DNA of 64,000 bases from Budorcas taxicolor (GCF_023091745.1 NC_068910.1:86122170-86186169); one strand, 5' to 3'; positions 1 through 11,074 are shown, numbered from the stretch's first letter. The notes: generated by a model from the letters alone, not told the origin. Numbers and translations: made by a program.

Positions 1-475
1 GCCAACAAAGGTCCGTCTAGTCCAGGCTATGGTTTTTCCAGTGGTCATGTATGGATGTGAGAGTTGGACTGTGAAGAAAGCTGAGCACTTAAGAATTGAT
101 GAATTTGAACTGTGGTGTTGGAGAAGACTCTTGAGAGTCCCTTGGACTGCAAGGAGATCCAACCAGTCCATTCTAAAGAAGATCAGCCCTGGGATTTCTT
201 TGGAAGGAATGATGCTGGAGCTGAAACTCCAGTACTTTGGCCACCCCATGTGAAGAGTTGACTCACTGGAAAAGACTCTGATGCTGGGAGGGACTGGCGG
301 CAGGAGGAGAAGAGGATGACCGAGGATGAGATGGCTGGATGGCATCACTGACTCGATGGATGTGAGTCTGAGTGAACTCTGGGTGTTGGTGATGGACAAG
401 GAGTCCTGGCGTGCTGCGATTCATGGGGTTGCAAAGAGTCAGACACGACTGAGCGACTGAACTGAACTGAACTGA
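1..475 (+). mobile_element. BovB LINE 3' end, cut by window edge
   Basis: Matches the last ~475 bases of BovB (RTE clade): the C-terminal part of the ORF2-like polyprotein (residues resembling VMYGCESWTVKKAEH, then WCWRRLLRVPWTARRSNQS, then YFGH) followed by the short 3' end. It closes with the young-type tail of GAACT units at 460-475. The frame is broken by a stop just after YFGH (about 251) where related copies read on, so it is dead. The 5' boundary lies outside the window. Confidence 0.93.
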
Positions 476-803
476 TTTTTAATTGGAGGGTAATTGCTTT
501 AAAATATTGTGTTGGTTTCTGCCAAACATCAACATGAATCAGCCACAGGTATACAGATGTCCCCTTTCTCCCGAAACTCTCTCCTACCACTTATCCCATC
601 CCACTCCTATAGGCTGTCACAGAGCATAGAATTCGAACTTCCTGAGTCATACAGCAAATTCCCACTGACTACCTAATGTTACATATACTAATGAATATGT
701 TTCAATGCTATTCTCTCAATTTGTTTCACCCTCCCATTCCCCCACTGTGCCCACAAGTCTTTTCTGTATGTCTGTGTCTCCATTGCTGCCCTGCAGATAG
801 CTT
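476..803 (-). mobile_element. Ruminant L1 3' UTR, antisense
   Basis: Begins with T-rich sequence directly after the BovB tail and continues as the reverse complement of the ruminant L1 3' end (motif AACCAACACAATATT on the minus strand, then the GTCACAGAGCA segment). It is the reverse complement of the same region seen in sense at 3001-3250. No coding sequence remains. Confidence 0.8.
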
Positions 804-840
804 TATATCCAGATAACTAATTGTCAAAATAGAGATATCA

Positions 841-968
841 CTTTGCCAACAAATGTTTTTATAATCAAAGCTATTGTTTTTACAGTAAACATGTATACAG
901 ATGTGAGGGCTGAATCATGAAGAAGGCTGAGCCCTGAAGAATTGATGCTTTCTAAGTGTGGTGCTTCA
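841..968 (+). mobile_element. Old, diverged BovB fragment
   Basis: Diverged match to the BovB stretch from the 'CCAACAAAGGTCC' region to 'GTGGTG', with many substitutions and a lost methionine codon. It abuts the younger BovB at 969 in the same orientation but joins an out-of-order part of the element, so it is a separate, older copy. Confidence 0.75.
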
Positions 969-2181
969 GCAATACATGAACCGTGAAATTCCAGATGTTC
1001 AAGCTGGTTTTAGAAAAGGCAGAGGAACCAGAGATCAAATTGCCAACATCGCAGCACGCCATGGAAAAAGCAAGAGAGTTCCAGAAAAACATTTATTTCT
1101 CCTTTATTGACTATGCCAAAGCCTTTGACTGTGTAGATCACAGTAAACTGTGGAAAATTCTGAAAGAGATGGGAATACCAGACCACCTGACCTGTCTCTT
1201 GAGAAACCTATATGCAGGTCAGGAAGCAACAGTTAGAACTGGACATGGAACAGACTGACTACAAATAGGAAAAGGAGTACATCAAGGCTGTATATTGTCA
1301 CCCTGCTTATTTAACTTCTATGCAGAGTACATCATGAGAAACGCTGGGCTGGAAGAAACACAAGCTGGAATCAAGATTGCCGGAAGAAATATCAATAACT
1401 TCAGATATGCAGATGACACCACCCTTATGGCAGAAAGTGAAGAGGAACTCAAAAGCCTCTTGATGAGAGTGAAAGAAGAGAGTGAAAAAGTTGGCTTAAA
1501 GCTCAACATTCAGAAAACTAAGATCACGGCATCTGGTCCCATCACTTCATGGCAAATAGATGGGGAAACAGTGGAAACCGTGGCTGACTTTATTTTTGGG
1601 GGCTCCAAAATCACTGCAGATGGTGATTGCAGCCATGAAATTAAAAGATACTTAGTCCTTGGAAGAAAAGTTATGACCAACCTAGATAGCATATTGAAAA
1701 GCAGAGACATTTGCCAACAAAGGTCCGTCTAGTCCAGGCTATGGTTTTTCCAGTGGTCATGTATGGATGTGAGAGCTGGACTGTGAAAATAGTTGAGCGC
1801 TGAAGAATTGATGCTTTTGAACTGTGGTGTTGGAAAAGACTCTTGAGAGTCCCTTGGACTGCAAGGAGATCCAACCAGTCCATTCTAAAGGAGATCAGTC
1901 CTGGGTGTTCTTTGGAAGGAATGAGGCTAAAGCTGATACTCCAGTACTTTGGCCACCTCATGCGAAGAGTTGACTCATTGGAAAAGACTGTGATGCTGGG
2001 AGGGGTTGGGGGCAGGAGGAGAAGGGGACGACAGAAGACTAGATGGCTGAATGGCATCACCGACTCGATGGACGTGAGCTTGCGTGAACTCCAGGAGATG
2101 GTGATGGACAGGGAGGCCTGGCGTGCTGCGATTCATGGGTCGCAAAGAGTCAGACATGACTGAGCGACTGAGCTGAACTGA
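969..2181 (+). mobile_element. BovB LINE, 5'-truncated, 1.2 kb
   Basis: Starts inside the reverse transcriptase (QYMNREIPDVQAGFRKG-like) and runs to the young BovB 3' end with GAACTGAA tail. It shares the substitution 'TAGTCCAGGC' with the copy at 1-475, where other copies read 'TAGTCAAGGC'. Coding capacity is destroyed (see the pseudogene entry). Confidence 0.93.
983..2163 (+). pseudogene. BovB reverse transcriptase remnant
   Basis: Decayed RTE-type reverse transcriptase, which in a live element copies LINE RNA at a nicked chromosomal target. Visible parts in order: fingers/palm with motif A (DYAKAFDCVDH, about 1108-1140), a palm segment ending in a TGA where other copies have TGG (about 1256), then MSPCLFNFYAEY and the catalytic YADD box (about 1406-1417), then the thumb and C-terminal region WCWKRLLRVPW onward. 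The catalytic YADD is intact, but the copy lacks the N-terminal endonuclease, has the TGA stop, and has a 4-base deletion near 1710 ('GACATTTGCC') that shifts frame before the C-terminal block. Non-functional. Confidence 0.9.
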
Positions 2182-2339
2182 AAGCTTTAAAATTATTCTG
2201 TTTTCCAAAATGCTTATTAATTTAAAAACCATATTAGTCTCAATTCTTATGATTCATATACATTTATATTCCTTTGTTTATTACTATTTCTGTGACTTCC
2301 TCTTATTTCCACTTTAACAAATGTCTCCTTTTTCATATT

Positions 2340-2368
2340 CTGCTGCTGCTGCTGCTGCTGCTGTTGCT
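2340..2368. repeat. (GCT)n microsatellite
   Basis: About eight GCT/CTG units with one GTT interruption. It forms the AGC tail of the antisense Bov-A2, a common source of trinucleotide microsatellites in bovids. Confidence 0.95.
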
Positions 2369-2636
2369 AAGTTACTTCAGTCGTGTCTGACTCTGTGCGA
2401 CTCCAGAGATGGCAGCCCACCAGGCTTCCCCATCCCTGGGATTCTCCAGGCAAGAACACTGGAGTGGGTTGCCATTTCCTTCTCCAATGCATGAAAGTGA
2501 AAAGTGAAAATAAGTGAAGTCACTCAGTCGTGTCTGACTCTCAGTGACCCCATGGACTGCAGCCTACCAGGTTCCTCCGTCCATGACTTTCTCCCGACAA
2601 GAAACTGGAGTGGGCCGCCATTGCCTTCTCTGTTTC
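2340..2636 (-). mobile_element. Bov-A2 SINE (dimeric), antisense
   Basis: Reads on the minus strand as two Bov-A monomers (each with the CCACTCCAGT...TTCTTGCCTGG core) joined by the AAAGTGAAAGTG-type linker (about 2486-2518), ending in an AGC-repeat tail that appears here as GCT at 2340-2368. Bov-A2 is a non-autonomous SINE built from BovB 3' sequence and mobilised by BovB. Confidence 0.92.
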
Positions 2637-3000
2637 AAACTTCTAATTCTATTCTATCCAAGAACAAAAAAGGCCATATTCATAACACTGAGGTCTATAA
2701 TTTTGGTTGAAAAGGATGAGTTTAAAAAAGTTCCTAAGTTATAAGGGAAGCTATAATCTGGGGAAAAAAAAGTGAATTAAATCACTGGTGTGGGATTTTT
2801 AAAAAAGGAAATTTCCCAGATGATGATGTCACTAAGTCAAGTAGAATGAAAATGATTTGGGAAGGTTGTTCCCTGGGGCAGTTCTTATAAATGAAGTGTC
2901 CTTATGAATGACAGAGGGAGGCGGTTGTGTCAAAGTCAGAGATGCAGTTGTGGCCATCAAAACAGAAGTCTATGATGTACCGTTGGCTTTGAACATGAGA
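2637..3000. other. Unassigned sequence
   Basis: AT-rich single-copy-looking DNA with a short A-run near 2765. I see no gene and no repeat I can name. Confidence 0.5.
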
Positions 3001-3250
3001 GATTAGCATTGAAACATATACATTACCAAATATAAAATAGGTAGCCAGTGGGGATTTGCTGTTTGATGCAGGGAGCTCAACCCAGTGCTCTGTGACAGCC
3101 GAGAGGGGTAGGATGGAGTGGGGGGATGTGAAGGAGGTTCAAGAGGGAGGAGACATATGTATATGGCAGATTTATGTTGATGTATGGTAGAAACCAACAC
3201 AACATTGCAAAGTCATTATCCTCCAATTAAAAATGAATAAATTTTAAAAC
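3001..3250 (+). mobile_element. Ruminant L1 3' UTR, sense, with A-rich tail
   Basis: Ruminant L1 3' end containing GAGCTCAACCCAGTGCTCTG, the AGAAACCAACACAACATT motif and the terminal CTCCAATTAAAAATGAATAAA. Severe 5' truncation leaves only UTR. Confidence 0.82.
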
Positions 3251-3450
3251 AGGAAACAATCTTGAGCCTGGGAAAGCCTCTAGAACCTGGAAAAGCTAAC
3301 AAAACAGATTCTCCTCCAGAGCCTCAAAAATAAATGCAACCATGTACATATTTTGATTTTAGCCCAGTGAGATAATACATTTCTGTTGTCTTAAGTTGCT
3401 GTGTTTGTGGTAATTTGTTATAGCAACAATAGTAAACTAGTACTAAGGGC
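3251..3450 (+). mobile_element. MLT1-type LTR (ERVL-MaLR), 3' part
   Basis: Shows the typical MLT1 3' half: TTTTAGCCCAGTGAGA, then TTAAGTTGCTGTGTTTGTGG and TAATTTGTTATAGCAACAATAG ending near AACTAGTAC. This is an old mammalian LTR that predates ruminants. No internal retroviral sequence is attached. Confidence 0.78.
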
Positions 3451-4073
3451 ACAGGAATATATTTTAAGGAAATAAGTAATTTTTTTTTTAAAAAAAGCAG
3501 AATCCTATGGAATAGGAGACAGTGAGCTATTTCTAGGAAAATAATTACAGTTCTCAAGCCAGAGTATCAGAAAACACTTCTACTCCTTGGTTCTGCAAAT
3601 ATCAGTTATAAATGCTTACTAACTTATACCTAGTTTCAGATTATGTAAAAGGCTTAAATATCTTTAGTTTCATTTTACAGCGAAATTGATTTTAGCAGAA
3701 AAAAACCCTACACATTTGCCAAACTCTAAAGATAGCAGCATAAATAAGACAATGTTTCTTATTCCCGTAGTTTGAGTACAGTGTTTTTCTGTTTGACCAT
3801 GACCCATAGTAGAAAATAGATTTTCCATTGCCACTCAGTTTATATACCTACAACTGAACCAAAGGTTGATATGCTCTAATTTAATGTTCTCTTCTAGTCT
3901 ATTTCATTAAAAAATGCTACATAGAAACCATTAGTTTGAGTTTATAACCTTCTAATGGCTATGAAAAACACCAGTTTTGTAAGTTAAGTATGTAGATAAA
4001 TACTTGAATGTGTCATACACTATAACAGATGAAAATGACAACCATGGTAATTGCAAGAAAAATAGTATTCACT
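3451..4073. other. Unassigned AT-rich sequence
   Basis: AT-rich with short T and A runs at 3481-3496. No gene or nameable repeat seen. Confidence 0.5.
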
Positions 4074-4080
4074 AACATTT

Positions 4081-4605
4081 GGAAGAAAAGTTATGACCAA
4101 CCTAGATAGCATATTGAAAAGCAGAAACATTACTTGGCCAAAAAAGGTCCGTCTAGTCAAGGCTATGGTTTTTCCTGTGGTCATGTATGGATGTGAGAGT
4201 TGGACTGTGAAGAAAGCTGAGCACTGAAGAATTGATGCTTTTGAATTGTGGTGTTGGAGAAGACTCTTGAGAGTTCCTTGGACTGCAAGGAGATCCAACC
4301 AGTCCATTCTGAAGGAGATCAGCCCTGGGATTTCTTTGGAAGGAATGATGCTGGGGCTGAAACTCCAGTACTTTGGTCACCTCATGCGAAGAGTTGACTC
4401 ATTGGAAAAGACTGTGATGCTGGGAGAGATTGGGGGCAGGAGGAGAAGGGGACAACAGAGGATGAGATGGCTGGATGGCATCACTGACTCGATGGACGTG
4501 AGTCTGAGTGAACTCCGGGAGTTGGTGATGGACAGGGAGGCCTGGCATGCTACAATTCATGGGGTCGCAAAGAGTAGGACACGACTGAGTGACTGAACTG
4601 AACTG
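4081..4605 (+). mobile_element. BovB LINE 3' end with 8-bp target duplication
   Basis: Truncated at the GGAAGAAAAGTTATGACC segment and runs to the GAACT tail. The octamer AACATTTG occurs at 4074-4081 and again at 4606-4613, consistent with a short target-site duplication around one insertion. A decayed C-terminal reading frame (WCWRRLLRVPW to VAKSRTRLSD) is visible at 4246-4596. Confidence 0.92.
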
Positions 4606-4675
4606 AACATTTGAATGCTTCCTATGTTTATTGCTCTAAGATAATTTTAACATTTGCAGTATTTTAACCAGGTAA

Positions 4676-5845
4676 GCCATACATGACTACTGGAAAAACC
4701 ATAGCCTTGACTAGATGGACCTTAGTCAGCAAAGTAATGTCTCTGCTTTTGAATATACTATCTAGGTTGGTCATAGCTTTCCTTCCAAGGAGTAAGTGTC
4801 TTTTAATTTCATGGCTGCAGTCACCATCTGCAGTGACTTTGGAGCCCAAAAAAATAAAGTCTGACACTGTTTCTACTGTTTTCCCATCTATTTCCCATGA
4901 AGTGATGGGACCGGATGCCATGATCTTCGTTTTCTGAATGTTGAGCTTTAAGCCAACTTTTTCACTCTCTTCTTTCACTTTCATCAAGAGGCTTTTGAGT
5001 TCCTCTTCACTTTCTGCCATAAGGGTGGTGCCATCTGCATATCTGAGGTTATTGATGTTTCTCCCGGCAATCTTGATTCCAGCTTGTGTTTCTTCCAGTC
5101 CAGCGTTTCTCATGATGTACTCTGCATAGAAGTTAAATAAGCAGGGTGACAATATACAGCCTTGACGTACTCCTTTTCCTATTTGGAACCAGTCTGTTGT
5201 TCCATGTCCAGTTCTAACTGTTGCTTCCTGACCTGCATACAGATTTCTCAAGAGGCAGGTCAGGTGGTCTGGTATTCCCATCTCTCTCAGAATTTTCCAC
5301 ATTTATTGTGATCTACAAAGCCAAAGGCTTTGGCATAGTCAATAAAGGAGAAATAGATGTTTTTCTGGAACTCTTGCTTTTTCCATGGCGTGCTGCGATG
5401 TTGACAATTTGATCTCTTGTTCCTCTGCCTTTTCTAAAACCAGCTTGAATATCAGAAGGCTGATTGCCAAAGAATTGATGCTTTTGAACTGTGGTGTTGG
5501 AGAAGACTCTTGAGAGTCCCTTCTACTGCAAGGAGATTCAACCAGTCCATTCTGAAGATCAGCCCTGGGATTTCTTTGGAAAGAATGATGCGAAAGCTGA
5601 AACTCCAGTACTTTGGCCATCTCATGCAAAGAGTTGACTCATTGGAAAAGACTCTGATGCTGGGAGGGATTGGGGGCAGGAGGAGAAGGGGACGACAGAG
5701 GATGAGATGGCTGGATGACATCACTGACTCAATGGACGTGAGTCTGAGTGAACTCCGGGAGTTGGTGATGGACAGGGAGGCCTGGCGTGCTGCGATTCAT
5801 GGGGTTGCAAAGAGTCGGACATGACTGAGCAACTGAACTGAACTG
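4676..5845 (+). mobile_element. BovB LINE with 5' inversion (twin-priming type)
   Basis: One insertion in two opposed parts. 4676-5453 is BovB in antisense (from the VMYG region back to the fingers of the RT). 5454-5845 is BovB in sense (from RIDAFELW to the GAACT tail). The two parts are adjacent in the element apart from about 20 lost bases at the switch. The decamer AACCAGGTAA flanks the pair at 4666-4675 and 5846-5855. This is the signature of a 5' inversion during target-primed reverse transcription. Confidence 0.92.
4679..5453 (-). pseudogene. BovB reverse transcriptase remnant, YADG mutant
   Basis: Minus-strand open stretch of ~210 codons covering RT palm and thumb (WKILREMGIPDHL, MSPCLFNFYAEY, LNIQKTKIMASG, LLGRKAMTNLDS, VKAMVFPVVMYG). 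The catalytic YADD box reads YADG, losing the second metal-binding aspartate, so this domain would be inactive even if expressed. Upstream the frame shifts near 5303-5340 and 5380. The segment is the inverted half of the 4676-5845 insertion. Confidence 0.9.
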
Positions 5846-5855
5846 AACCAGGTAA

Positions 5856-7395
5856 TCACAGTTTAGAGATAGCAGTATAAAAATTTCAAGTCAAGTATCA
5901 TTTTGGTATAGGCATACCAGGGTTTTTAATTCATAAGAAATATTAAAGATGACTTTTGAAAATAGGAAAATGGAATTGTACTTGAGTTATGTGATTGGGT
6001 AGGAGGAGGCAAAAGGTGCCAGCATCTATGGATGAGGATGGAGTCAAGATGTGTTAAGTATGGCAGAAGCCAACACCTTTGGTGTAGCCTGTGAGCTCCA
6101 CAGCTCCATTTGGTGATGCACCTTTATTTCAGAGTGGACACTTTTGCTTGACCCAAACCAGAAATCTGTTTTCAGAACATCTCAACACTCTTGATATTCC
6201 AAACTTAAAGGCACAGTGTATGTGACCATGTTTGCTAGAAAATATCAGACAGGCCTTCATCTAAAACTTGTTTTTATTATTAACATACCATGGGCTAGCA
6301 AGGTTACATGATCATTAGCCAATGCCTATCTTTAATCACTGGGAGCTGTCAATATTTGCCCAAAGAAACTGACAATTGTTAAATGGTCAACTTGGTTTCT
6401 TTTAGTTCCACAACAAACTTTACCCTGTGTACAAAGGAACTTGCAGCACTTTATTTCTTAAGCCCATATTTTTCAAAGAGAGGTGTGCTGTTGAAAACAC
6501 TCCTGTGGAGTTTAGTGGTCTGCATTTCAGCAAGCACCCTCCTTGTTCCCCAAACACTGCAGTTTGAGAACACTGGCTGAAACTGGGGAAGCTACTGCCT
6601 GAGTGCATTGGCGATCCCATCAGATCTACTACAGTCTTATCTCCTCTCTCCCTCTCCAGCCTCAAACTCAAAAGGCAAGACAGTTGTCCTAATCATTGCT
6701 CTGAAAACGATGGCATTTTCCTCTTCACCACACCTAGAATTCTTCTCTTTGACAAGTATTTTCCTCTTAGGCTATAATCTAAAATTTTTCCTGACTCTGG
6801 TAGCATCATAAGGACTGAAAGTAGAGAATGAGCATATACGATCAAACATTTGTTATTTATTACTTTAAATCTTGATCTTCTAAGAAAGGCTAGAAGGCAA
6901 CGTCAACAGTGTGGAAAACATTATGTTTAATGTATCATCTTCCTATTCTCTCCTCTCATTCCTCAGATTCCCTTCTGTGCTGACAATGATCTTCCTGCAT
7001 AAAAAGCCCTTATCTCTGTCCCCCCCCAATTCTCACTGAACACCTAAGTAACTTCTTTTTCTGCAATGTCCTGGAACTCGTAGAGTGGATAAAAGAGTGA
7101 CTGCAAATAAGTAAGTCACATGCATCTTTCTTAGAGGTCTGACATTTACAAAGAGAGAAAGAGAGAAAAGTTGTGGACAAATAATGGTGTCTGCCATTTC
7201 AGTAAACAATGAATGTTTTCCTTCCAAAAAGCCGTCAGCTATTGTTGCCACTCCTGTCATCCCTCCCTCATGCCAACAGTGCATGTTGGAAGGAATTCAG
7301 ATGGAGAAAAACAAGATACTGGCCTAAGACAGTTAGAACGCATGTCAAAGGGATAATTTCATGAGCCCAGACTCTTGCATCTTCCCATATATACA
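5856..7395. other. Mostly unassigned sequence
   Basis: Largely single-copy-looking DNA with a C-run at 7021-7027 and an AG-rich patch at 7151-7168. The only repeat hint is a hAT-like end at 6561-6575 (separate entry). No gene seen; the open frames at 6383-6811 and 7033-7284 have no recognisable domains. Confidence 0.5.
6480..6575 (-). mobile_element. Possible hAT (MER-type) fossil
   Basis: Ends in AGTTTGAGAACACTG (6561-6575), one base short of the inverted end shared by many hAT-Charlie MER elements. The preceding ~80 bases have that general look but are too diverged to assign a family. Confidence 0.35.
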
Positions 7396-8272
7396 AAGTT
7401 ATTTGACTTATATGCAGAGTACATTTGTGGAATGTCAGGAGGATGAGTCACAAGCTGGGATTGAGATTACTGGGAGAAATATGAACAAGCTCAGCTATGC
7501 AGATGATACCACTCTAATGGCAGAATATGAAGAGTAACTAAAGAGCTTCTTGATGAAGGTGAAAGAGGAGAGTGAGAAAGCTGGTTTAAAACTCACCATT
7601 CAAAAAACTAAGATCATGGCATCCTGTCCCATCACTTCATGGCAAATAGATGGAAAAAAGTGAAAACAGTGGCAGATTTTACCTTCTTGGGGTCCAAAAT
7701 CATTGCAGATGGGGAAGACAACCATGAAATTAAAGGACACCTGCTCCTTGAAACGAAAGCTATGACCAACCTAGACAGCATATTAAAAAGCAGAGACATC
7801 ACATGGCTGACAAAGATTTGTATAGTCAAAGCTATGTTTTTTCCAGTAGTCATGTGTGGACGTGAAAGTTGGACCATAAAGAAGACTGAGTGCCAAAGAA
7901 TTGATGCCTTCACACTGTGGTGCTAGAGAAGGTTCTTGAGATTCCTTTGGGCAGAAGAAGATCAAACCAGTGAATCCTAAACAAAATCAACTCTGAATAT
8001 TCATTGAAAGGACTGATGCTGAAGCTTCAGCTTAAATACTTTGGCCACCTGATGTGAAGAGCCAACTCATTGGAAAAGACCCTGATGCTGGGAAAGATTG
8101 AGGGCAGGAGGAGAAGGGGGCAACATAGGATGAGATAGTTGGATGGCATCATGGACTCAGTGGACATGAGTTGAGCAAACTCCAGGAGATAGTGAAGGAC
8201 AGGGAAGCCAGGCATGTTGAAGTCCATAGGGTCACAAAGTTAGATACAACTTAACGACTGAACAACAAACCA
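7396..8272 (+). mobile_element. Older BovB LINE copy with AAC-type tail
   Basis: Diverged BovB starting at the RT segment before YADD (LCRVHLWN-like) and ending GACTGAACAACAAACC. The AAC tail differs from the GAACT tail of young copies and marks an older subfamily. The catalytic YADD is still legible (7498-7509), but an in-frame TAA follows at about 7535 and further frame breaks occur, so it is a pseudo-RT. Confidence 0.9.
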
Positions 8273-8404
8273 TGACACATAGAAATGGGCTAAAATCATT
8301 AACTTACGATGTCTGTTTTTGTGATCAGCAGTAATTCTTTTGATGTTCAACTGCATGGTATTTTGTTTTTTTTTCACAGCAAAAACTCCTGTGTGTCCTG
8401 GCTC

Positions 8405-8521
8405 TTAGCTCTGGTAGCTCAGTTGGTGAAGAATCCTACTGAAATGCAGGAAACCCCAGTACAATTCCTGTGTCGGGAAGATCCGCTGGAGATGGGATAG
8501 GCTATCCACTCCAGTATTCTT
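8405..8521 (+). mobile_element. Bov-tA SINE, first unit of a dimer
   Basis: tRNA-derived head (TCTGGTAGCTCAGTTGGTGA, then GTACAATTCCTG) truncated at CCAGTATTCTTG and joined directly to a second unit at 8522. Confidence 0.85.
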
Positions 8522-8712
8522 GGGCTTCCCTTTTGACTTAGCTGGTAAAGAATCTGCCTGCAATGTGGGAGATCTGTGTTTGATCCCTGGCTTGGGAAGA
8601 TCTCCTGGAGAAGGCAAAGGCTACCCACTCCAATATTCTGGCCTGGGGAATTCCATGGATGGTATAGTCCATGGGGTTGCAGAGTTGGAAGCGACTGAGT
8701 GACTTTCAGTTT
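8522..8712 (+). mobile_element. Bov-tA SINE, second unit
   Basis: Complete-looking Bov-tA: tRNA-like head (GGCTTCCCTTTTGACTTAGC), middle CCTGGAGAAGGCAAAGG, and BovB-type 3' end TTGGAAGCGACTGAGTGAC. The ATTCTTGGGCTTCC junction with the preceding unit recurs in bovid Bov-tA dimers. Confidence 0.88.
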
Positions 8713-9461
8713 CACAGAATTATCTGAGCGGCTGTCTCCTGGGCTGTAGTCCTCAGTAAGTTCCTAGAATAAAATATAAATTTCAACTTTGAGGCTATAT
8801 ATTTTTGCTTTTTTTCAACTGGGAAAAGAAGGAAGGAAGAGAAGAAGGAGAGAGGGAGGGAGGGAAAGAAAAGAGAGCCCCTTAAATCCTTAGAGAATAA
8901 AATGAATCCTTCCCATGATGATGATTAATATTTAAAAACAAAGAAAGCTTTGTGATTCAAGACTGCTCACTCCAGGTATTCCTGAAACACTCCTTCTTTC
9001 AGTTTTTATCATACTGTCTCAATCCTGTGACAAGCAATAGTTATTTTAAATGGAGACTGGATTTTTGGAAATGTTTAAATCTAATACCTCCCTCTCACAC
9101 ATGGCATGAAGCTGATTTTTCCTCTCCTGTGAGTTATATATACTTAGGGCACACAGAGATTGCAATAGTAATATTTCCTAATTTATGTAGAGAAACAATT
9201 TTATTATGCTCTTTTAAAATGTTTCAAAATTCAATTTCTAAAATCTCCATGTTGCCTATTTACAAGTAGACAATACTCTTCCGAGAGGTCTTCTCTCATC
9301 CCTGTCCTTCGTTTGCAAGTGCCACCAAAAATTAAAAGAGATTCTCTGTAGGGATCCTTAGGATAATTATCTCTTTGCTTAGACTAAAACTAGGTATACA
9401 ATAAGTGTTTAGAAACCCCTGGGTAGAAGAATACATGATTTATTTTTTCCCAACGTGTGAC
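8713..9461. other. Unassigned sequence with GA-rich patch
   Basis: Purine-rich low-complexity stretch (GGAAG/GAGGGA) at 8821-8880. The rest is AT-rich with no nameable feature. Confidence 0.5.
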
Positions 9462-9664
9462 TGGATTCCCTGGTGGCTCAGTGGTAAAGAATCCACCTGC
9501 CAATGCAGGAGACACAGGTTCAGTTCCTGGGTCAGGAAGATCCCCTAGTGAAGGAAATGGAAACTCACCCCACTATTCTTGCCTGGAGAATCCCATGGGC
9601 AGAGGAGCCTGGAGGGCTACAGTCCATGAGGTTGCGAAGAGTTGGACACGGCTGAGTGACTGAA
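9462..9664 (+). mobile_element. Bov-tA SINE
   Basis: tRNA-like head TTCCCTGGTGGCTCAGTGGT, B-box-like GGTTCAGTTCCTG, and BovB-derived end GGACACGGCTGAGTGACTGA. Confidence 0.93.
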
Positions 9665-9935
9665 CATGTACTAATGTGACTAAGTGATTTTCCTTCCTTT
9701 TTGACATTAAGACATTTTTTACAGAAATGGAAAAACACTATTTAATGTGAAAAGCCACTATGATGATCTATTATAATCTTCACCCCAAAATAGAAAGGAA
9801 CAATTTGTCTTTCCATGTAGTATCTAAAATTGTGGGTAGAAAATTTCAGTTGCTAAATGTAATTTCTGTGCAGATCCTATTCAGTTTGTTCTTCTTGGAT
9901 GGCTCTGAAGCATTCCTCTAGTCTACCTCTGAGGT

Positions 9936-10250
9936 TTTTTTTTTTTTTTTTTTCTCTTTATTTTTTTTTAAGTTTTTTATTTTTTTAATTTTAAAATCTT
10001 TAATTCTTACATGTGTTCCCAAACATGAACCCCCCTTCCACCTCCCTCCCCATAACATCTCTGTGGGTCATCCCCATGCACCAGCCCCAAGCATGCTGTA
10101 TCCTGCGTCAGACATAGACTAGCGATTCAATTCTTACATGATAGTATACATGATAGAATGCCATTCTCCTATATCATCCCACCCTCTCCCTCTCCCTCTG
10201 AGTCCAAAAGTCCGTTATAGACAGCTGCGTCTTTGTTTTAAGAACATTCT
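9936..10250 (-). mobile_element. Ruminant L1 3' UTR, antisense, with poly(T)
   Basis: A long T-run (about 9937-9970) leads into the reverse complement of a ruminant L1 3' end different from the one at 476 (TTACATGTGTTCCCAAACAT, GCGTCAGACATAGACT, GTCCAAAAGTCCGTTATA). Only UTR is present. Confidence 0.8.
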
Positions 10251-10623
10251 TGTCAGTTGAGATTAAGACAACATTTTTCACTGAACACAAAAGTTGAGAA
10301 AGAACTCTAGTCACTTGAACTGAAGAGTCAGCTGTTCTGTTTCTTCCATCTTTTCTCTGTTCTTCTCCAGAGTGGAGTGTGCCCCCAAGTGACTAAGAGT
10401 CAACAGGTATAATTCCTGGTAAGTAGGGAGTGGCACAACATCTGCTTATATACAACAAAGGCAAAGTGCTGAATTTCAGGTTAGCTTTCTGTCATTCTAT
10501 TAAATATTCTAGAAAAACTTTCAAATGAGTATTTCAGGGTGTAGGAAAGACTTCTGCCATACTATTCAATCTGTGTTCATTTTCTTGTGATTTCATGGAT
10601 CTTCAGAAAGGTAACTCTAATCA
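10251..10623. other. Unassigned sequence
   Basis: No gene or nameable repeat seen between the L1 end and the SINE. Confidence 0.5.
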
Positions 10624-10851
10624 GGGTGGTGGTGGTGTTCAGTCACTAAGTTGTGTCCAACTCTTTTGTGAACCATGGACTGTAGCCCACCAGGCTCCCC
10701 TGTCCATGGAATTTCCCAGACAAGAAATGACTGGAGTTGGGTAGTCATTTTCTTCTCCAGGGGATCTTCCCGACCCAGGGACAGAACCTGAATCTGCTGT
10801 ATTGGCGGGAGTTGTAAGGTAGATTCTTTATTACCGAACCATCAGGAAAAC
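10624..10851 (-). mobile_element. Bov-tA SINE, antisense, diverged
   Basis: Reverse complement of Bov-tA: GGTGGTGGTGTTCAGTCAC tail, ACTGTAGCCCACCAGGCTCC, and a degraded tRNA-like head (TTTATTACCGAACCATCAGG). Several indels indicate an older copy. Confidence 0.88.
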
Positions 10852-11074
10852 TTTTCACCAAAATATCTAGAATTTTCTTGACTCCAAAATAATCAGAGGT
10901 CTTTGTTAAAATAGTCATAGAAAATATTTACTTCATTCTGGGTTCCTTTGTCCACGAACCTACTTTTTTCTGAAGTGACTTCAAGTTCAGTTTGAGATCT
11001 GCTCATAAAGAAAAGTCTTTCATTTAACAAATATGTGTATGCATACAGTGTGGTAGTAACTGTTACAAAGAATG

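Noticed and set aside
2340..2368. Possible coding trinucleotide repeat
   Set aside because: It is the AGC tail of an antisense Bov-A2 SINE.
9462..9540. tRNA-like A and B boxes
   Set aside because: They belong to the tRNA-derived head of Bov-tA, repeated at about 20 sites in the window, not to a tRNA gene.
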